This document shows positions 1-8,028 of a DNA stretch of 32,601 nucleotides, in pieces. The notes below the pieces were generated by a model that ran no database searches, was not told the DNA's origin, and was given only the letters and a program-made list of their open reading frames with translations. Made by a program: the position numbers and the translations under genes. This DNA comes from a virus: the IMG/VR virus record IMGVR_UViG_3300037537_000334, positions 1-32,601 of that record; one strand, given 5' to 3'. The first letter of the stretch is position 1, and each line of letters opens with the position of its first letter.

Positions 1-851
1 CTCCACCTGATTTAAGTTCATACTTAACAAGTGAAACAGATAGCCAAGACTTAACAATAAGCGGAAACGTAATTAGTTTAACAGGACAAGCAGGTAACGT
101 TGACTTAACAAGTGCAATTGCCAGTGGTGCCGGAACAACTACTTTACTAGGATTAACAGACGTAGGCTCAGACGGATCTTCCGGACAAGTACTAACTACA
201 AACGGTGCTGGTGCATTTACATTTACAACAGTAAGTAGTGGTTCTGGAGATATTACAGCAGTTGTAGCAGGTACAGGTATAACCGGTGGAGCAACAAGTG
301 GAAGTGCAACTATTACATTAGCAGATACGGCTGTAACAGCAGGTACATATGGAACTTCATCAAAAAGCCCACGTATTACAATAGACCAACAAGGTAGAAT
401 AACTGGTGTAACTGAACAAAACATTTCCGGAGGAGGTGGATCAGGTACTTCATATGAATACTTTAAACTATATTACACATCGGCAGGAGCAATTGATACT
501 ACTCAAGGCACTGGCGGTATTAGTGATAAAAGTTCTAACGTAGGAACTGTTACAGTAAATAATGCGGCATCAAACAGTTGTGAAATAAAATTACATTTTG
601 ACAGTAACTACGATAGACCCCCACTAGGCATTACAGCTTATGGTTATTCCCAATCAACAAGTGAATATAACATCAAGAGCATGATACAGAATGTAATTAA
701 CACCACATTAAAAATGGATGGAACTGGTACTCCACATGGATCTTTAGGCACAAACGAAATAACAATGAGTTTGACACGGTCTGAAACAGGATCAAGTAGT
801 AGTTTTGGACAAGCTAGTCATGCTTGGATTTACTTTGTAATGGGAAGTTAA
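1..851 (+). CDS. Phage fibre/structural protein, C-terminal part (5' end outside window)
   Basis: An uninterrupted frame read from base 3 to the TAA at 849-851 gives about 282 residues with no start, so the gene begins upstream of the window. The first half is Gly/Ser/Thr/Ala-rich and beta-like. It carries a module of the form AGTYGT...PRITIDQQGRITGV (about nt 340-415) that recurs twice in the large fibre gene at 3018. A glycine-rich linker (GGGGSG) follows, then a non-repetitive C-terminal domain rich in aromatic and polar residues that could be the distal tip. The stop is one base before the next ATG, so it is cotranscribed with the following gene. Fibre or other virion surface protein is inferred from composition and shared modules; the exact position in the virion is unknown. 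Confidence 0.7.
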   Translation, partial: PPDLSSYLTSETDSQDLTISGNVISLTGQAGNVDLTSAIASGAGTTTLLGLTDVGSDGSSGQVLTTNGAGAFTFTTVSSGSGDITAVVAGTGITGGATSGSATITLADTAVTAGTYGTSSKSPRITIDQQGRITGVTEQNISGGGGSGTSYEYFKLYYTSAGAIDTTQGTGGISDKSSNVGTVTVNNAASNSCEIKLHFDSNYDRPPLGITAYGYSQSTSEYNIKSMIQNVINTTLKMDGTGTPHGSLGTNEITMSLTRSETGSSSSFGQASHAWIYFVMGS

Positions 852-852
852 G

Positions 853-2880
853 ATGGGCGATGTAATTAGTAAGAGATCAACTGCAACACTAGACGTATAT
901 AAACCAGCAAAAGTATTACAATTAAGTGTTACTTCTGCAACAGGTGAAAAGTATTGGCCTCACGATGACGGTCTCGGCGACCCGTGGTGGAGTTCAAGTG
1001 CCAGTCCTAAGTTTTATCAATACAAGTTGGTAATGACTGTAACAGAATATTCACATGGTTCACATAAAACTAGAGCACATAAAAAATATAACGGACTTGA
1101 CGTAGCAGTTGGCGATTGGATTGCTGGCTCACAAGACGGCAAGTGTATGCAAATTGTAAGTGTAAGTGCCAAGTCAGCAACTGCCGTTACTTGCATTGTA
1201 GAAGATGTATTAAGATATAATACATTTAGAAGTTCGGCAGGTAGTCCGCTTTTTTCCGTACCAGGTACAGCACTACTATTTACGCTTAACGAAAAAGGTA
1301 AGCCTCTTATTGACCCGTTGCCTGTAAGTGTTGTCAGTGCAGACTTTTACCCAAACGTAACTAGTAGGTTTGAATACTTTAATCCTGCTGAAAACTTTAG
1401 ATTAGAAAAGACAGCTCATGGTTTTTCCAGGGGCGATGTAATTGTTGTCACTGAAGCTGGAGACTTTGCTAAGGCAAATGCGGCTACTATGTCAAGAACA
1501 ATTGGTGTAATTAGTGTTATTGGACCTGGGCCTAATCAATTTGCAATAATGCCACAAAATCAAATTGTAGATTTCAATCCTGCATTACCAGGAGTAGTTG
1601 GTAACTACATATATGCAGACATCGACGGAGATTTAACTACTACAGATACAGGTAAAGTTATATTTTTAAAAATTAAAAACTCTGTTGAAACAACAGTTAC
1701 TAGTTCAAATGCTACAGCAACAGGAACAGTTAGTGACCAATTAGAAATCAATGGAGTTAACGTAACCTTTACTGGTTCTACTGTTTCTACCATCTTATCT
1801 GACATTAACGGCACGGCTAACACTTATGTAACAGCTAGTACACAGCCAGAGCCTACAGCAGTAACTAGCGATACAGGCACATATAATTATGGAATACTAG
1901 GTGGATACATACCATTTGCAGGTACTATTAGTACTGGTAGTGGAGACGGAATAGCAAACGTAATAACTAGCCCTAGTGGAAATGTTGCATACGGAGCCGG
2001 CATTGCAGATGCTACAGATATTAAGAATACAATTGAGGCATTAGGCATTGCAAACTTGTCTGTTACTTTATTAGGTTCAGGACAATTAAGATTAAACGAA
2101 GCAAATGGTAATGCTGTAACTATTTCCAACACTACTGCTGATGCAAATGGTAATCCATTTGGTGGATCGAGTAGTGTTACTGGTTTACCTTTATCAACTG
2201 GAGCCACATCAGGTAGCTTTTTACATATTGCTAGAGCAGACGGCGGACCAATTGACTTAGCAGATACTGTGGGAACTCCTACAGGTGACCTATCTATTTA
2301 TAGTACACACAATGGACAATATCCATTAGGACTATATATTGAGCATGGCGTAAGGAGTGGTGGTATTACTATAGTTGCTAACATAGCGGCTCGTGGTGGA
2401 CTAACTGCTCAAGGTGGTGACTTGGCTTATGTTACTGACGCTGGCGACGGTGAATGGGGTCTATTTATTTACAATGGTTCTATTTGGGTTGAAGTAGGTA
2501 ACCAAGATAGTGCGGCAACTGATGCCCAAACAATTAGTTTCAGCTATTCTGCACCAGGCGGTGGCTTTGGTGGAATTGAAACTGTTAACTTAGCAAACAT
2601 CTCACCTGGTGCTAGAATTGTAGATGTTAGTGTTGAAGTTACCACGGCATTAAGTAACTACTCAGGTGGTACAGAACCCACAGTAGAAGTTGGTACAGCA
2701 AGTGACTTAGATCAGTTTATGACTGGTGATGAAAGTGATTTGTCAGCTACTGGTACTTATACTGCTAATCCAAATTACTTATACCCAGCAGTACAAACAG
2801 TTGACCTCAGTCTTAAATCTAAGATCTCCCATAGATCAGCCACTGCGGGCGCCTTCGTAGTTACTGTAACCTATGTTTAA
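853..2880 (+). CDS. Large phage structural protein, probably fibre or baseplate associated
   Basis: 675 residues, starting at an ATG one base after the preceding stop, so translational coupling is likely; I see no strong Shine-Dalgarno. Residues 1-180 form a mixed, tryptophan- and tyrosine-containing region that looks globular. Residues 280-450 are low-complexity Thr/Ser/Asn/Gly-rich with INGVNVTFTG and SVTLLGSGQLRLNE stretches typical of beta-structured virion proteins. The last 130 residues include LFIYNGSIWVEVGNQ, a common motif in proteins where a parameter block ends and a fibre tip begins. There is no catalytic motif. Position between two fibre-like genes and before a late promoter supports a virion role. 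I do not recognise a specific T4 counterpart. Confidence 0.65.
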   Translation: MGDVISKRSTATLDVYKPAKVLQLSVTSATGEKYWPHDDGLGDPWWSSSASPKFYQYKLVMTVTEYSHGSHKTRAHKKYNGLDVAVGDWIAGSQDGKCMQIVSVSAKSATAVTCIVEDVLRYNTFRSSAGSPLFSVPGTALLFTLNEKGKPLIDPLPVSVVSADFYPNVTSRFEYFNPAENFRLEKTAHGFSRGDVIVVTEAGDFAKANAATMSRTIGVISVIGPGPNQFAIMPQNQIVDFNPALPGVVGNYIYADIDGDLTTTDTGKVIFLKIKNSVETTVTSSNATATGTVSDQLEINGVNVTFTGSTVSTILSDINGTANTYVTASTQPEPTAVTSDTGTYNYGILGGYIPFAGTISTGSGDGIANVITSPSGNVAYGAGIADATDIKNTIEALGIANLSVTLLGSGQLRLNEANGNAVTISNTTADANGNPFGGSSSVTGLPLSTGATSGSFLHIARADGGPIDLADTVGTPTGDLSIYSTHNGQYPLGLYIEHGVRSGGITIVANIAARGGLTAQGGDLAYVTDAGDGEWGLFIYNGSIWVEVGNQDSAATDAQTISFSYSAPGGGFGGIETVNLANISPGARIVDVSVEVTTALSNYSGGTEPTVEVGTASDLDQFMTGDESDLSATGTYTANPNYLYPAVQTVDLSLKSKISHRSATAGAFVVTVTYV

Positions 2881-2929
2881 AACTTGTTATTATAACTAGC
2901 CGGTAGCCCGGTGGATCTAACACCTTTAG

Positions 2930-2937
2930 TATAAATA
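2930..2937 (+). promoter_or_regulatory. T4-type late promoter, TATAAATA
   Basis: Exact TATAAATA octamer about 80 nt upstream of the fibre gene at 3018, in a gap with no ORF. This is the T4 late promoter -10 consensus read by sigma gp55/gp33 with clamp gp45. Marine T4-like phages use NATAAATA. The match, its orientation and a downstream virion gene make this one of the best promoter calls in the window. Confidence 0.75.
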
Positions 2938-2974
2938 CAACTAGTATTACAGTAGGAATAATTCCTTCTGCATA

Positions 2975-2988
2975 CTATCTATAGATAG
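2975..2988. repeat. 14-nt perfect palindrome in fibre-gene leader
   Basis: CTATCTATAGATAG is self-complementary over 14 nt and lies between the late promoter and the ribosome binding site (AAGGAG at about 3003-3008) of the gene at 3018. A second small inverted repeat, AGGAAT-A-ATTCCT (2954-2966), precedes it. In the transcript both could fold as small hairpins in the leader. The AT-rich palindrome is weak as a structure; its role is unknown. Confidence 0.35.
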
Positions 2989-3017
2989 ATAAATTTAATC
3001 CTTAAGGAGTAACACAA

Positions 3018-6000
3018 ATGGCGAACATAAAAAACTTTGGTATCAAAGGTGTAGCCGCAGATATTCAATTTGGTAAAGGCGGAGGGTTCATGGTATATGA
3101 CAAATCCAACAACAAATTCCAAGTTAAAGATTCTGGTAGTAGTTTAGAAGATATTGAATTCGCAACCGTACTGGCCGGTACGTGGGCGGGTACAGCAATC
3201 GGCGTTGTTAAAGGCGGAACTGGTTTAACGACCGTTGCGGCAGACAAAATGCTTTATACTACAGGTTTAAACACGTTTGGTGCAACAGACATTACAGCAA
3301 CGGGAAGAGCGGTAGTAGGCGCGGCTTCTACGAGTGCTGGTCGAACAGCTTTAGGGCTGGGATCGATGTCGACACAGGCTGACACATCTGTGGACATTAA
3401 TGGCGGTGCTATTGACGCAACCGTAATTGGTGCGAACACTAAAGCGGCAATTGGTGGAACTACAATTACTGCAACTTCGAATTTTGTCGGAGACATTACA
3501 GGTGACGTAACAGGTAATGCAGACACAGCAACAGTTTTAGCAACAGCAAGAACAATCGGTGGCGTTTCTTTTACAGGCGCCGCAAACATCGACCTACCAG
3601 GAGTTAACGCGACAGGTAATCAAAATACCTCAGGTTCCGCGGCTACTTTAACAACTGGCAGAACAATTGGTAGTACAGGAGATGTTACATGGACATCTGC
3701 CACATTCAATGGTAGCGGAAACGTTACTGGTGTGGCTACTTTAGCAACAGTTAACACTGACGTAGGATCCGCTGGTTCAACCACAAGTGTTCCTGTCATT
3801 ACAGTTAACGCTAAAGGTCTAGTTACAGCAGTTTCTACTGCTACAATCGCAACATCATTTGACGTTGCGGCAGACACAGGTTCAAATGATACCATAGCAG
3901 GTGGAGAGACTTTAACATTCGAAGGTACTACAAACGAAGTAGATACAATCGTAAGTGCTAACAAAATCAAAGTAGGATTAGTAACTAATCCAACAATTGG
4001 TGGTAACTTAACAGTTTCTGGTAACTTTACAGTTAACGGTACGAATACTACAGTTGATACAACTAGCATGGCAGTACAAGATTCACTAGTATCATATGCT
4101 ACTGGTAACGCTTCTGATGCAGTTGATATTGGTTTCTTTGGTAAGTATAATGATGGTTCAGACGATCTTGCAACTGGTTTATTCCGTGATGCAAACGATG
4201 GTAAGTTCCACTTCTTTACAGCTTCAGAAGAAACTATTACAGGAAACACAGTTGATATAACTGCAACAGGTTATACTGTAGCAACTGTTAAAGCAAATAC
4301 AGAAGGCACACATACTGGTGCAGTAGTTGGTAACGTAACTGGAGATGCATCAGGATCATCTGGTACGGTAACAAGTATTGCGGCTCACATTAAAGATGAA
4401 GACAATATGGCTAGCAATAGTGCTACTCATGTTCCTTCACAGCAATCATCTAAAGCATACGTTGACACAAGCATTGCCGCTATTAGTACTGTACTTACAA
4501 TTGGTGCAGACAGTGGCTCAGATGACGGTGTTACAATTGGAACTAATACACTTAATTTCGCTGGAACAACGAATGAAATTGAAACAACAGTTAGCGATAA
4601 CGCTATTACTATTGGATTAGTTAACGCTCCTACAGTTTCAGGACTTATGACAGCTGGATCCTTTGCTGGAGACTTAACTGGTGATGTAACGGGTAATGCA
4701 GATACAGCAACATTAGCCGCTGGAGCAACAGTATTAGCATCAGCAAGAACAATAGGTGGAGTATCATTTAATGGTTCTGCAAATATTAACTTGCCAGGAG
4801 TTAACGCGACAGGTAATCAAAACACTTCAGGAAGTTCAGCAACAGTAACAAGTATTGCCGCTCATATTAAAGATGAAGACAATATGGCTAGCAATAGTGC
4901 AACTTTTGTCGCTTCACAGCAATCAGTTAAAGCATACGTTGATACTGAAATCGCGGCGGCTGTAACGGCTTCCGACTTAGACTTCCAAGGTGATTCAGGT
5001 GGAGCATTATCAATTGATTTAGATAGTGAAGTACTTGACATTGCAGGTGGAACAGGTATTTCGACAGTAGGTGCATCTAATACAGTAACAGTATCTCTAG
5101 ACGCAACAGCAGTATCAGCTGGATCATATGGTAGTACAACTGCTATTCCAGTAATTACTGTAGACGCACAAGGTAGATTAACATCAGCCTCAACTGCGGC
5201 AATTAGTACTTCTTGGACACTAACAGGTGATTCAGGTTCACAAGTTGTAGCAGGCGGAGACACAGTTGACGTTGCAGGTGGAACTAACATTACTACAGTA
5301 GCAAGTGCAACTGACACATTGACAGTTAACTTGGATACTAACGTAACTGGATTAACATCTTTAAGTGCAACAACTGTTACAGGTACTACGGTAACTGACG
5401 GAACGGCAAGTATAAATGCTGGTGCAATAACTGGCGTAACTAATATTGCCGCTACTGACTTAGTATTATCTGGTAACTTAACTGTTAACGGTGCAACTAC
5501 TTCAGTTAGTTCAACTAACACTTCAATAACAGATACCTTGATTGAATTACAATCAGGATTAGCTGGTGCAAACACTAGTGATATTGGTATTATACTAGAA
5601 CGTGGTAGTACTGGTAACAACGGCTTTATGGGTTGGGACGAAAGTGAAGACAAATTTGCTTTTGCTACAACTACAGCGGTTGGTACAGCAACTGGCGCTT
5701 TAACTTTAGCAGATGCAGGCATCAAAGTTAGTGATGTATTAGCTTCTGGAACAGTTACATACGCAAGTTTAAGCGATGGTGCAATTACTATAACAGCATT
5801 TGTTGATGAAGATAACATGGCTAGCGATAGTGCTACTCTTGTTCCAACACAGCAATCAGTTAAAGCATACGTTGACTCACAAGTAGCCGCAGTAGATGAT
5901 ACTGTTTTAAGAGCTACTTTTACAGCTAACTCGTCAGCAAGTTCCTTTAACATTGGTACTATGCCAAATACAGCTGGTAGAACTTACCTAGGCTCAAAAC

Positions 6001-6257
6001 TTACTCTTAACGTTAGTACAGCATTTGCTGGCGGTAGCGTTGATGGTATTGTTGTTAATGACGGAACTAATGACTTAATGCTTGTGGCTCAGAACGATCC
6101 AACAGTAGCTGGTCTTTATGTTGTTGACTTAGGTGCAAGTACTGTAGCAGGCGGAGCAACAGTTAGTTGTTCCTTTAAGCAGTCAAATGGAAGCACAGCG
6201 AGTGTTCCAACTTCCGGCGCAGTAACGGCAACAGTTGAATATCAATTCTATACTTAA
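3018..6257 (+). CDS. Long repetitive phage fibre-like structural protein
   Basis: 1079 residues with a good AAGGAG site and an exact late promoter upstream. The protein is dominated by Thr, Ser, Gly, Ala and Asn and is built of repeated modules: a TGDVTGNADTAT...ARTIGGVSF...NINLPGVNATGNQNTSG unit twice, an AHIKDEDNMASNSAT...QQSxKAYVD unit two and a half times, an AGSYGSTTAIPVITVDAQGR-type unit twice, and a GNLTVxG...SDIG unit twice. Such units are widespread in fibre and collar-type proteins of marine T4-like phages. The C-terminus (about residues 970-1079) is non-repetitive and could be a tip or trimerisation domain. A rho-independent terminator follows 25 nt after the stop, closing the structural transcript. 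Structural role is well supported; receptor binding is inference. Confidence 0.75.
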   Translation: MANIKNFGIKGVAADIQFGKGGGFMVYDKSNNKFQVKDSGSSLEDIEFATVLAGTWAGTAIGVVKGGTGLTTVAADKMLYTTGLNTFGATDITATGRAVVGAASTSAGRTALGLGSMSTQADTSVDINGGAIDATVIGANTKAAIGGTTITATSNFVGDITGDVTGNADTATVLATARTIGGVSFTGAANIDLPGVNATGNQNTSGSAATLTTGRTIGSTGDVTWTSATFNGSGNVTGVATLATVNTDVGSAGSTTSVPVITVNAKGLVTAVSTATIATSFDVAADTGSNDTIAGGETLTFEGTTNEVDTIVSANKIKVGLVTNPTIGGNLTVSGNFTVNGTNTTVDTTSMAVQDSLVSYATGNASDAVDIGFFGKYNDGSDDLATGLFRDANDGKFHFFTASEETITGNTVDITATGYTVATVKANTEGTHTGAVVGNVTGDASGSSGTVTSIAAHIKDEDNMASNSATHVPSQQSSKAYVDTSIAAISTVLTIGADSGSDDGVTIGTNTLNFAGTTNEIETTVSDNAITIGLVNAPTVSGLMTAGSFAGDLTGDVTGNADTATLAAGATVLASARTIGGVSFNGSANINLPGVNATGNQNTSGSSATVTSIAAHIKDEDNMASNSATFVASQQSVKAYVDTEIAAAVTASDLDFQGDSGGALSIDLDSEVLDIAGGTGISTVGASNTVTVSLDATAVSAGSYGSTTAIPVITVDAQGRLTSASTAAISTSWTLTGDSGSQVVAGGDTVDVAGGTNITTVASATDTLTVNLDTNVTGLTSLSATTVTGTTVTDGTASINAGAITGVTNIAATDLVLSGNLTVNGATTSVSSTNTSITDTLIELQSGLAGANTSDIGIILERGSTGNNGFMGWDESEDKFAFATTTAVGTATGALTLADAGIKVSDVLASGTVTYASLSDGAITITAFVDEDNMASDSATLVPTQQSVKAYVDSQVAAVDDTVLRATFTANSSASSFNIGTMPNTAGRTYLGSKLTLNVSTAFAGGSVDGIVVNDGTNDLMLVAQNDPTVAGLYVVDLGASTVAGGATVSCSFKQSNGSTASVPTSGAVTATVEYQFYT
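3489..4845 (+). repeat. Two copies of a fibre module (3489-3645 and 4668-4845)
   Basis: The translated units run from GDxTGDVTGNADTAT through ARTIGGVSF and LPGVNATGNQNTSG to the following SAT. Copy 2 carries a short insertion (LAAGATVLA-like) before ARTIGG. At DNA level the stretch encoding VNATGNQN is nearly identical in both copies, so recombination between copies is possible. Confidence 0.75.
4368..5893 (+). repeat. Three copies of the DEDNMAS...KAYVD module
   Basis: Copies at about 4368-4481, 4845-4958 and 5805-5893 encode DEDNMASxSATxVxxQQSxKAYVDxxxAA. The first two also share the preceding VTSIAAHIK. Nucleotide identity is highest over the DEDNMAS segment. This unit recurs in fibre-like proteins of marine T4-like phages and acts here as a modular building block within the gene at 3018. 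Confidence 0.75.
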
Positions 6258-6281
6258 TAGATAGATAGGAAATAAATTAAA

Positions 6282-6312
6282 AGCACACTTTCTCGAGAGT
6301 GTGCTTTTTTTT
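6282..6312 (+). terminator. Rho-independent terminator after the fibre genes
   Basis: AGCACACT (6282-6289) pairs with AGTGTGCT (6298-6305), the stem extends inward through T-G and T-A pairs to a CTCG loop, and eight T follow (6305-6312). It sits 25 nt after the fibre stop and just before a new sigma70-like promoter, cleanly separating two transcription units. Confidence 0.9.
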
Positions 6313-6323
6313 GGGTCAAAAGG

Positions 6324-6352
6324 TTGACAAGCACCACAAATAATCGTATAAT
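6324..6352 (+). promoter_or_regulatory. Sigma70-like (early-type) promoter
   Basis: TTGACA (6324-6329), 17-nt spacer, TATAAT (6347-6352): perfect consensus. The context AAAGG before the -35 is shared with promoters at 6652, 7965 and 14317. The predicted start site, seven bases after the -10, coincides with the A of the ATG at 6359. Confidence 0.85.
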
Positions 6353-6358
6353 ACATGC

Positions 6359-6655
6359 ATGACTAAAGACAAAGATGGCGATGATCCAAAGGATAACGTA
6401 CTAACGTTTCCTTCCAAACCGGAGAAAGACACTCATTATGAGATCGTTATTAGTGATTTTAGTCCTGAAGAGCTACACAAACGAATGATCGAATTGGATC
6501 TATCATTCGATGCATGTTTTGACTTTACTAAGGAAATTGAATACACCATGCATAATCTTCATAATTCTCTATCTCTAGAGCGCCTAAAGGCCCTAGAAAT
6601 CAAGCTAGAACAGGTATTTTTAGAATTTACCCCTGAAAAGGATGAAAAAGGTTGA
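6359..6655 (+). CDS. Small acidic phage protein, unknown function
   Basis: 98 residues, highly charged at both ends (MTKDKDGDDPKD and PEKDEKG) with a middle of predicted amphipathic helices around LHKRMIELDLSFDACFDFTKEIEY and LERLKALEIKLEQVFLEF. No membrane segment, signal or catalytic motif. It has its own terminator/promoter boundary upstream, and the next promoter (6652-6680) overlaps its last codons. The ATG is only six bases after the TATAAT box, so there is no room for a ribosome binding site and the mRNA is predicted to be leaderless. An alternative is that a distant upstream transcript also covers it. The next in-frame ATG (residue 43) would remove almost half of the protein, so I keep 6359. 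Function unknown. Confidence 0.65.
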   Translation: MTKDKDGDDPKDNVLTFPSKPEKDTHYEIVISDFSPEELHKRMIELDLSFDACFDFTKEIEYTMHNLHNSLSLERLKALEIKLEQVFLEFTPEKDEKG

Positions 6656-6680
6656 CATTGGGTACTAATTTTAGTATAAT
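6652..6680 (+). promoter_or_regulatory. Sigma70-like promoter for the AAA+ ATPase gene
   Basis: TTGACA (6652-6657), 17-nt spacer, TATAAT (6675-6680), followed by ATGTGCATA as at related promoters. It overlaps the stop of the preceding gene and lies 48 nt before the ATG at 6729, which has a GTAGGAG ribosome binding site. Confidence 0.85.
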
Positions 6681-6728
6681 ATGTGCATAGGTTGAAAAAA
6701 TAAAACATAATTTCGTAGGAGTAATTAT

Positions 6729-7826
6729 ATGGACACACTAACAGTAAGACCCAGTCAAACTCAAAATATTGTAAAAAGAGCCTTCAAGGCAAAAAGACCA
6801 ATATTTATTTGGGGAGCACCAGGTATTGGCAAATCAGAATTAGTTCAAGGTATTGTAGACTCAGGTGAGTTAGGCAATGCACTTTTAATTGATATGCGCC
6901 TAGCATTAATGGAACCAACCGACCTTAGAGGTTATCCGTTCCGTAACCCAGATACAAATCAAATGGAATGGGCACCACCGGCTGACCTTCCATCACAAGA
7001 ACTTGCAGATATGTATGACATAATTGTATTGTTCTTAGACGAATTAAACTCAGCACCACCAAGTGTACAAGCGGCGGCTTACCAGTTAGTCCTCAATGGT
7101 CGAATTGGTCAGTACAAACTTCCTAAGAATGTTAGGATTGTAGCGGCTGGTAACAGAGAGACTGATAGAGGTGTTACTTATAGAATGCCTAGTCCACTTG
7201 CTAACAGATTCAGACACATTAACATGGACATCAATTTTGAAGATTGGAGTGTTTGGGCTGTTAATAACAAGGTACACCACGATGTTGTTGGGTACTTAAC
7301 ATATAGTAAAGCAGATTTATTTGACTTTGATCCTAAGACATCAAGTCAATCATTTGCTACACCACGTAGTTGGACTTTCGTAAGCGAAATTTTAAGTGAT
7401 GAAGACTTTGAACAAGCTGAAGACTTTGAACAGAAGGCAGAAATTGCTGGAGCAGTTGGCGAAGGAATGGCTATTAAGTTCTGTGAACACAGAAAGGTTG
7501 CTTCAAAACTACCTAACCCAGAAGATGTATTAACAGGTAAAGTTAAGAAGCTTGAAGTTAAAGAAAAGTCAGCTCAGTACTCATTTGCAATTGGGCTATG
7601 CTACGAACTAGCGGCACTTTATAATGCTGATGATGAACCGGCATTTGACAAAGGTGTTGATTACTTCTTTGACTTTATAATGGATAACTTTGAACCAGAG
7701 CTAGTTATTTTTAGTGCTAAAAGTGTTCTTAGTGACCACGACATAGATATTAAGCCTAGAAAACTCCAAGGCAAAAAAGAGTTTAAGGAAAGGTATTGGA
7801 AATACTTGTTCCCTCAAACGGCATAA
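6729..7826 (+). CDS. MoxR-like AAA+ ATPase
   Basis: 365 residues. Walker A GAPGIGKS is at 29-36, Walker B IVLFLDEL at 99-106, a sensor 1-like VAAGN around 138-142, and a candidate arginine finger in PLANRFRH (R160). This arrangement is that of MoxR/RavA/CbbQ-type AAA+ proteins, cytoplasmic ATP-driven chaperones that typically remodel or metal-load a client together with a VWA-domain partner. The next large gene (8029) encodes exactly such a VWA protein, so the two likely form one module, although they are separated by a terminator and a second promoter. The start is supported by GTAGGAG seven bases upstream. Family assignment is strong; client and role during infection are unknown. The C-terminal third is specific to this protein. 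Confidence 0.85.
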   Translation: MDTLTVRPSQTQNIVKRAFKAKRPIFIWGAPGIGKSELVQGIVDSGELGNALLIDMRLALMEPTDLRGYPFRNPDTNQMEWAPPADLPSQELADMYDIIVLFLDELNSAPPSVQAAAYQLVLNGRIGQYKLPKNVRIVAAGNRETDRGVTYRMPSPLANRFRHINMDINFEDWSVWAVNNKVHHDVVGYLTYSKADLFDFDPKTSSQSFATPRSWTFVSEILSDEDFEQAEDFEQKAEIAGAVGEGMAIKFCEHRKVASKLPNPEDVLTGKVKKLEVKEKSAQYSFAIGLCYELAALYNADDEPAFDKGVDYFFDFIMDNFEPELVIFSAKSVLSDHDIDIKPRKLQGKKEFKERYWKYLFPQTA

Positions 7827-7838
7827 GGAGAAAAAAAA

Positions 7839-7915
7839 CTGTTGCTGTATCCTACACCGGAACGAAGTAACGAAAGTTATACTCGTACCGTGTTACTCCT
7901 ACAACCTAACAGCAA
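7839..7915 (+). ncRNA. Candidate structured RNA between the ATPase and VWA genes
   Basis: An outer helix pairs TTGCTGT (7842-7848) with ACAGCAA (7909-7915). Inside, CA/TG, CGG/CCG (7858-7860 with 7888-7890), an A-A mismatch, ACGA/TCGT (7862-7865 with 7883-7886), a small internal loop and TAAC/GTTA (7868-7871 with 7876-7879) stack up to a GAAA tetraloop (7872-7875). A terminator follows at 7925. The element could be a small RNA, an mRNA 3' element of the ATPase transcript, or an attenuator. I recognise no known family. Evidence is pairing by eye only. Confidence 0.45.
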
Positions 7916-7924
7916 TAAGTTTTT

Positions 7925-7953
7925 AACCCTGCTCAAAAGGCAGGGTTTTTTTT
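7925..7953 (+). terminator. Rho-independent terminator
   Basis: AACCCTGC (7925-7932) pairs with GCAGGGTT (7940-7947) around a short A-rich loop, followed by a run of T to 7953. It lies directly before the promoter at 7965, repeating the terminator-promoter arrangement seen at 6282-6352. Confidence 0.9.
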
Positions 7954-7964
7954 GGTTAAAAAGG

Positions 7965-7993
7965 TTGACTCCAAGGTGCTAAGGTGCTATAAT
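7965..7993 (+). promoter_or_regulatory. Sigma70-like promoter for the VWA gene
   Basis: TTGACT (7965-7970), 17-nt spacer, TATAAT (7988-7993), preceded by AAAAAGG and followed by ATGTGTATA. Predicted start about 8000, leaving a leader with GTAGGA before the ATG at 8029. Confidence 0.85.
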
Positions 7994-8028
7994 ATGTGTA
8001 TATTAAGTAGGAATTGTAGGATATTTTT

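Noticed and set aside
3254-5953. Long reverse-strand frames opposite the fibre gene (for example 4862-5953)
   Set aside because: They mirror the repetitive Thr/Ala/Val codons of the plus-strand gene, lack ribosome binding sites, and their products are low-complexity Val/Pro/Ser strings.
7842-7980. TTG-started frame running through the structured RNA, with AAGGAG upstream
   Set aside because: It reads straight through the terminator and the next promoter, and its product shows no recognisable pattern. The structured RNA reading explains the region better.
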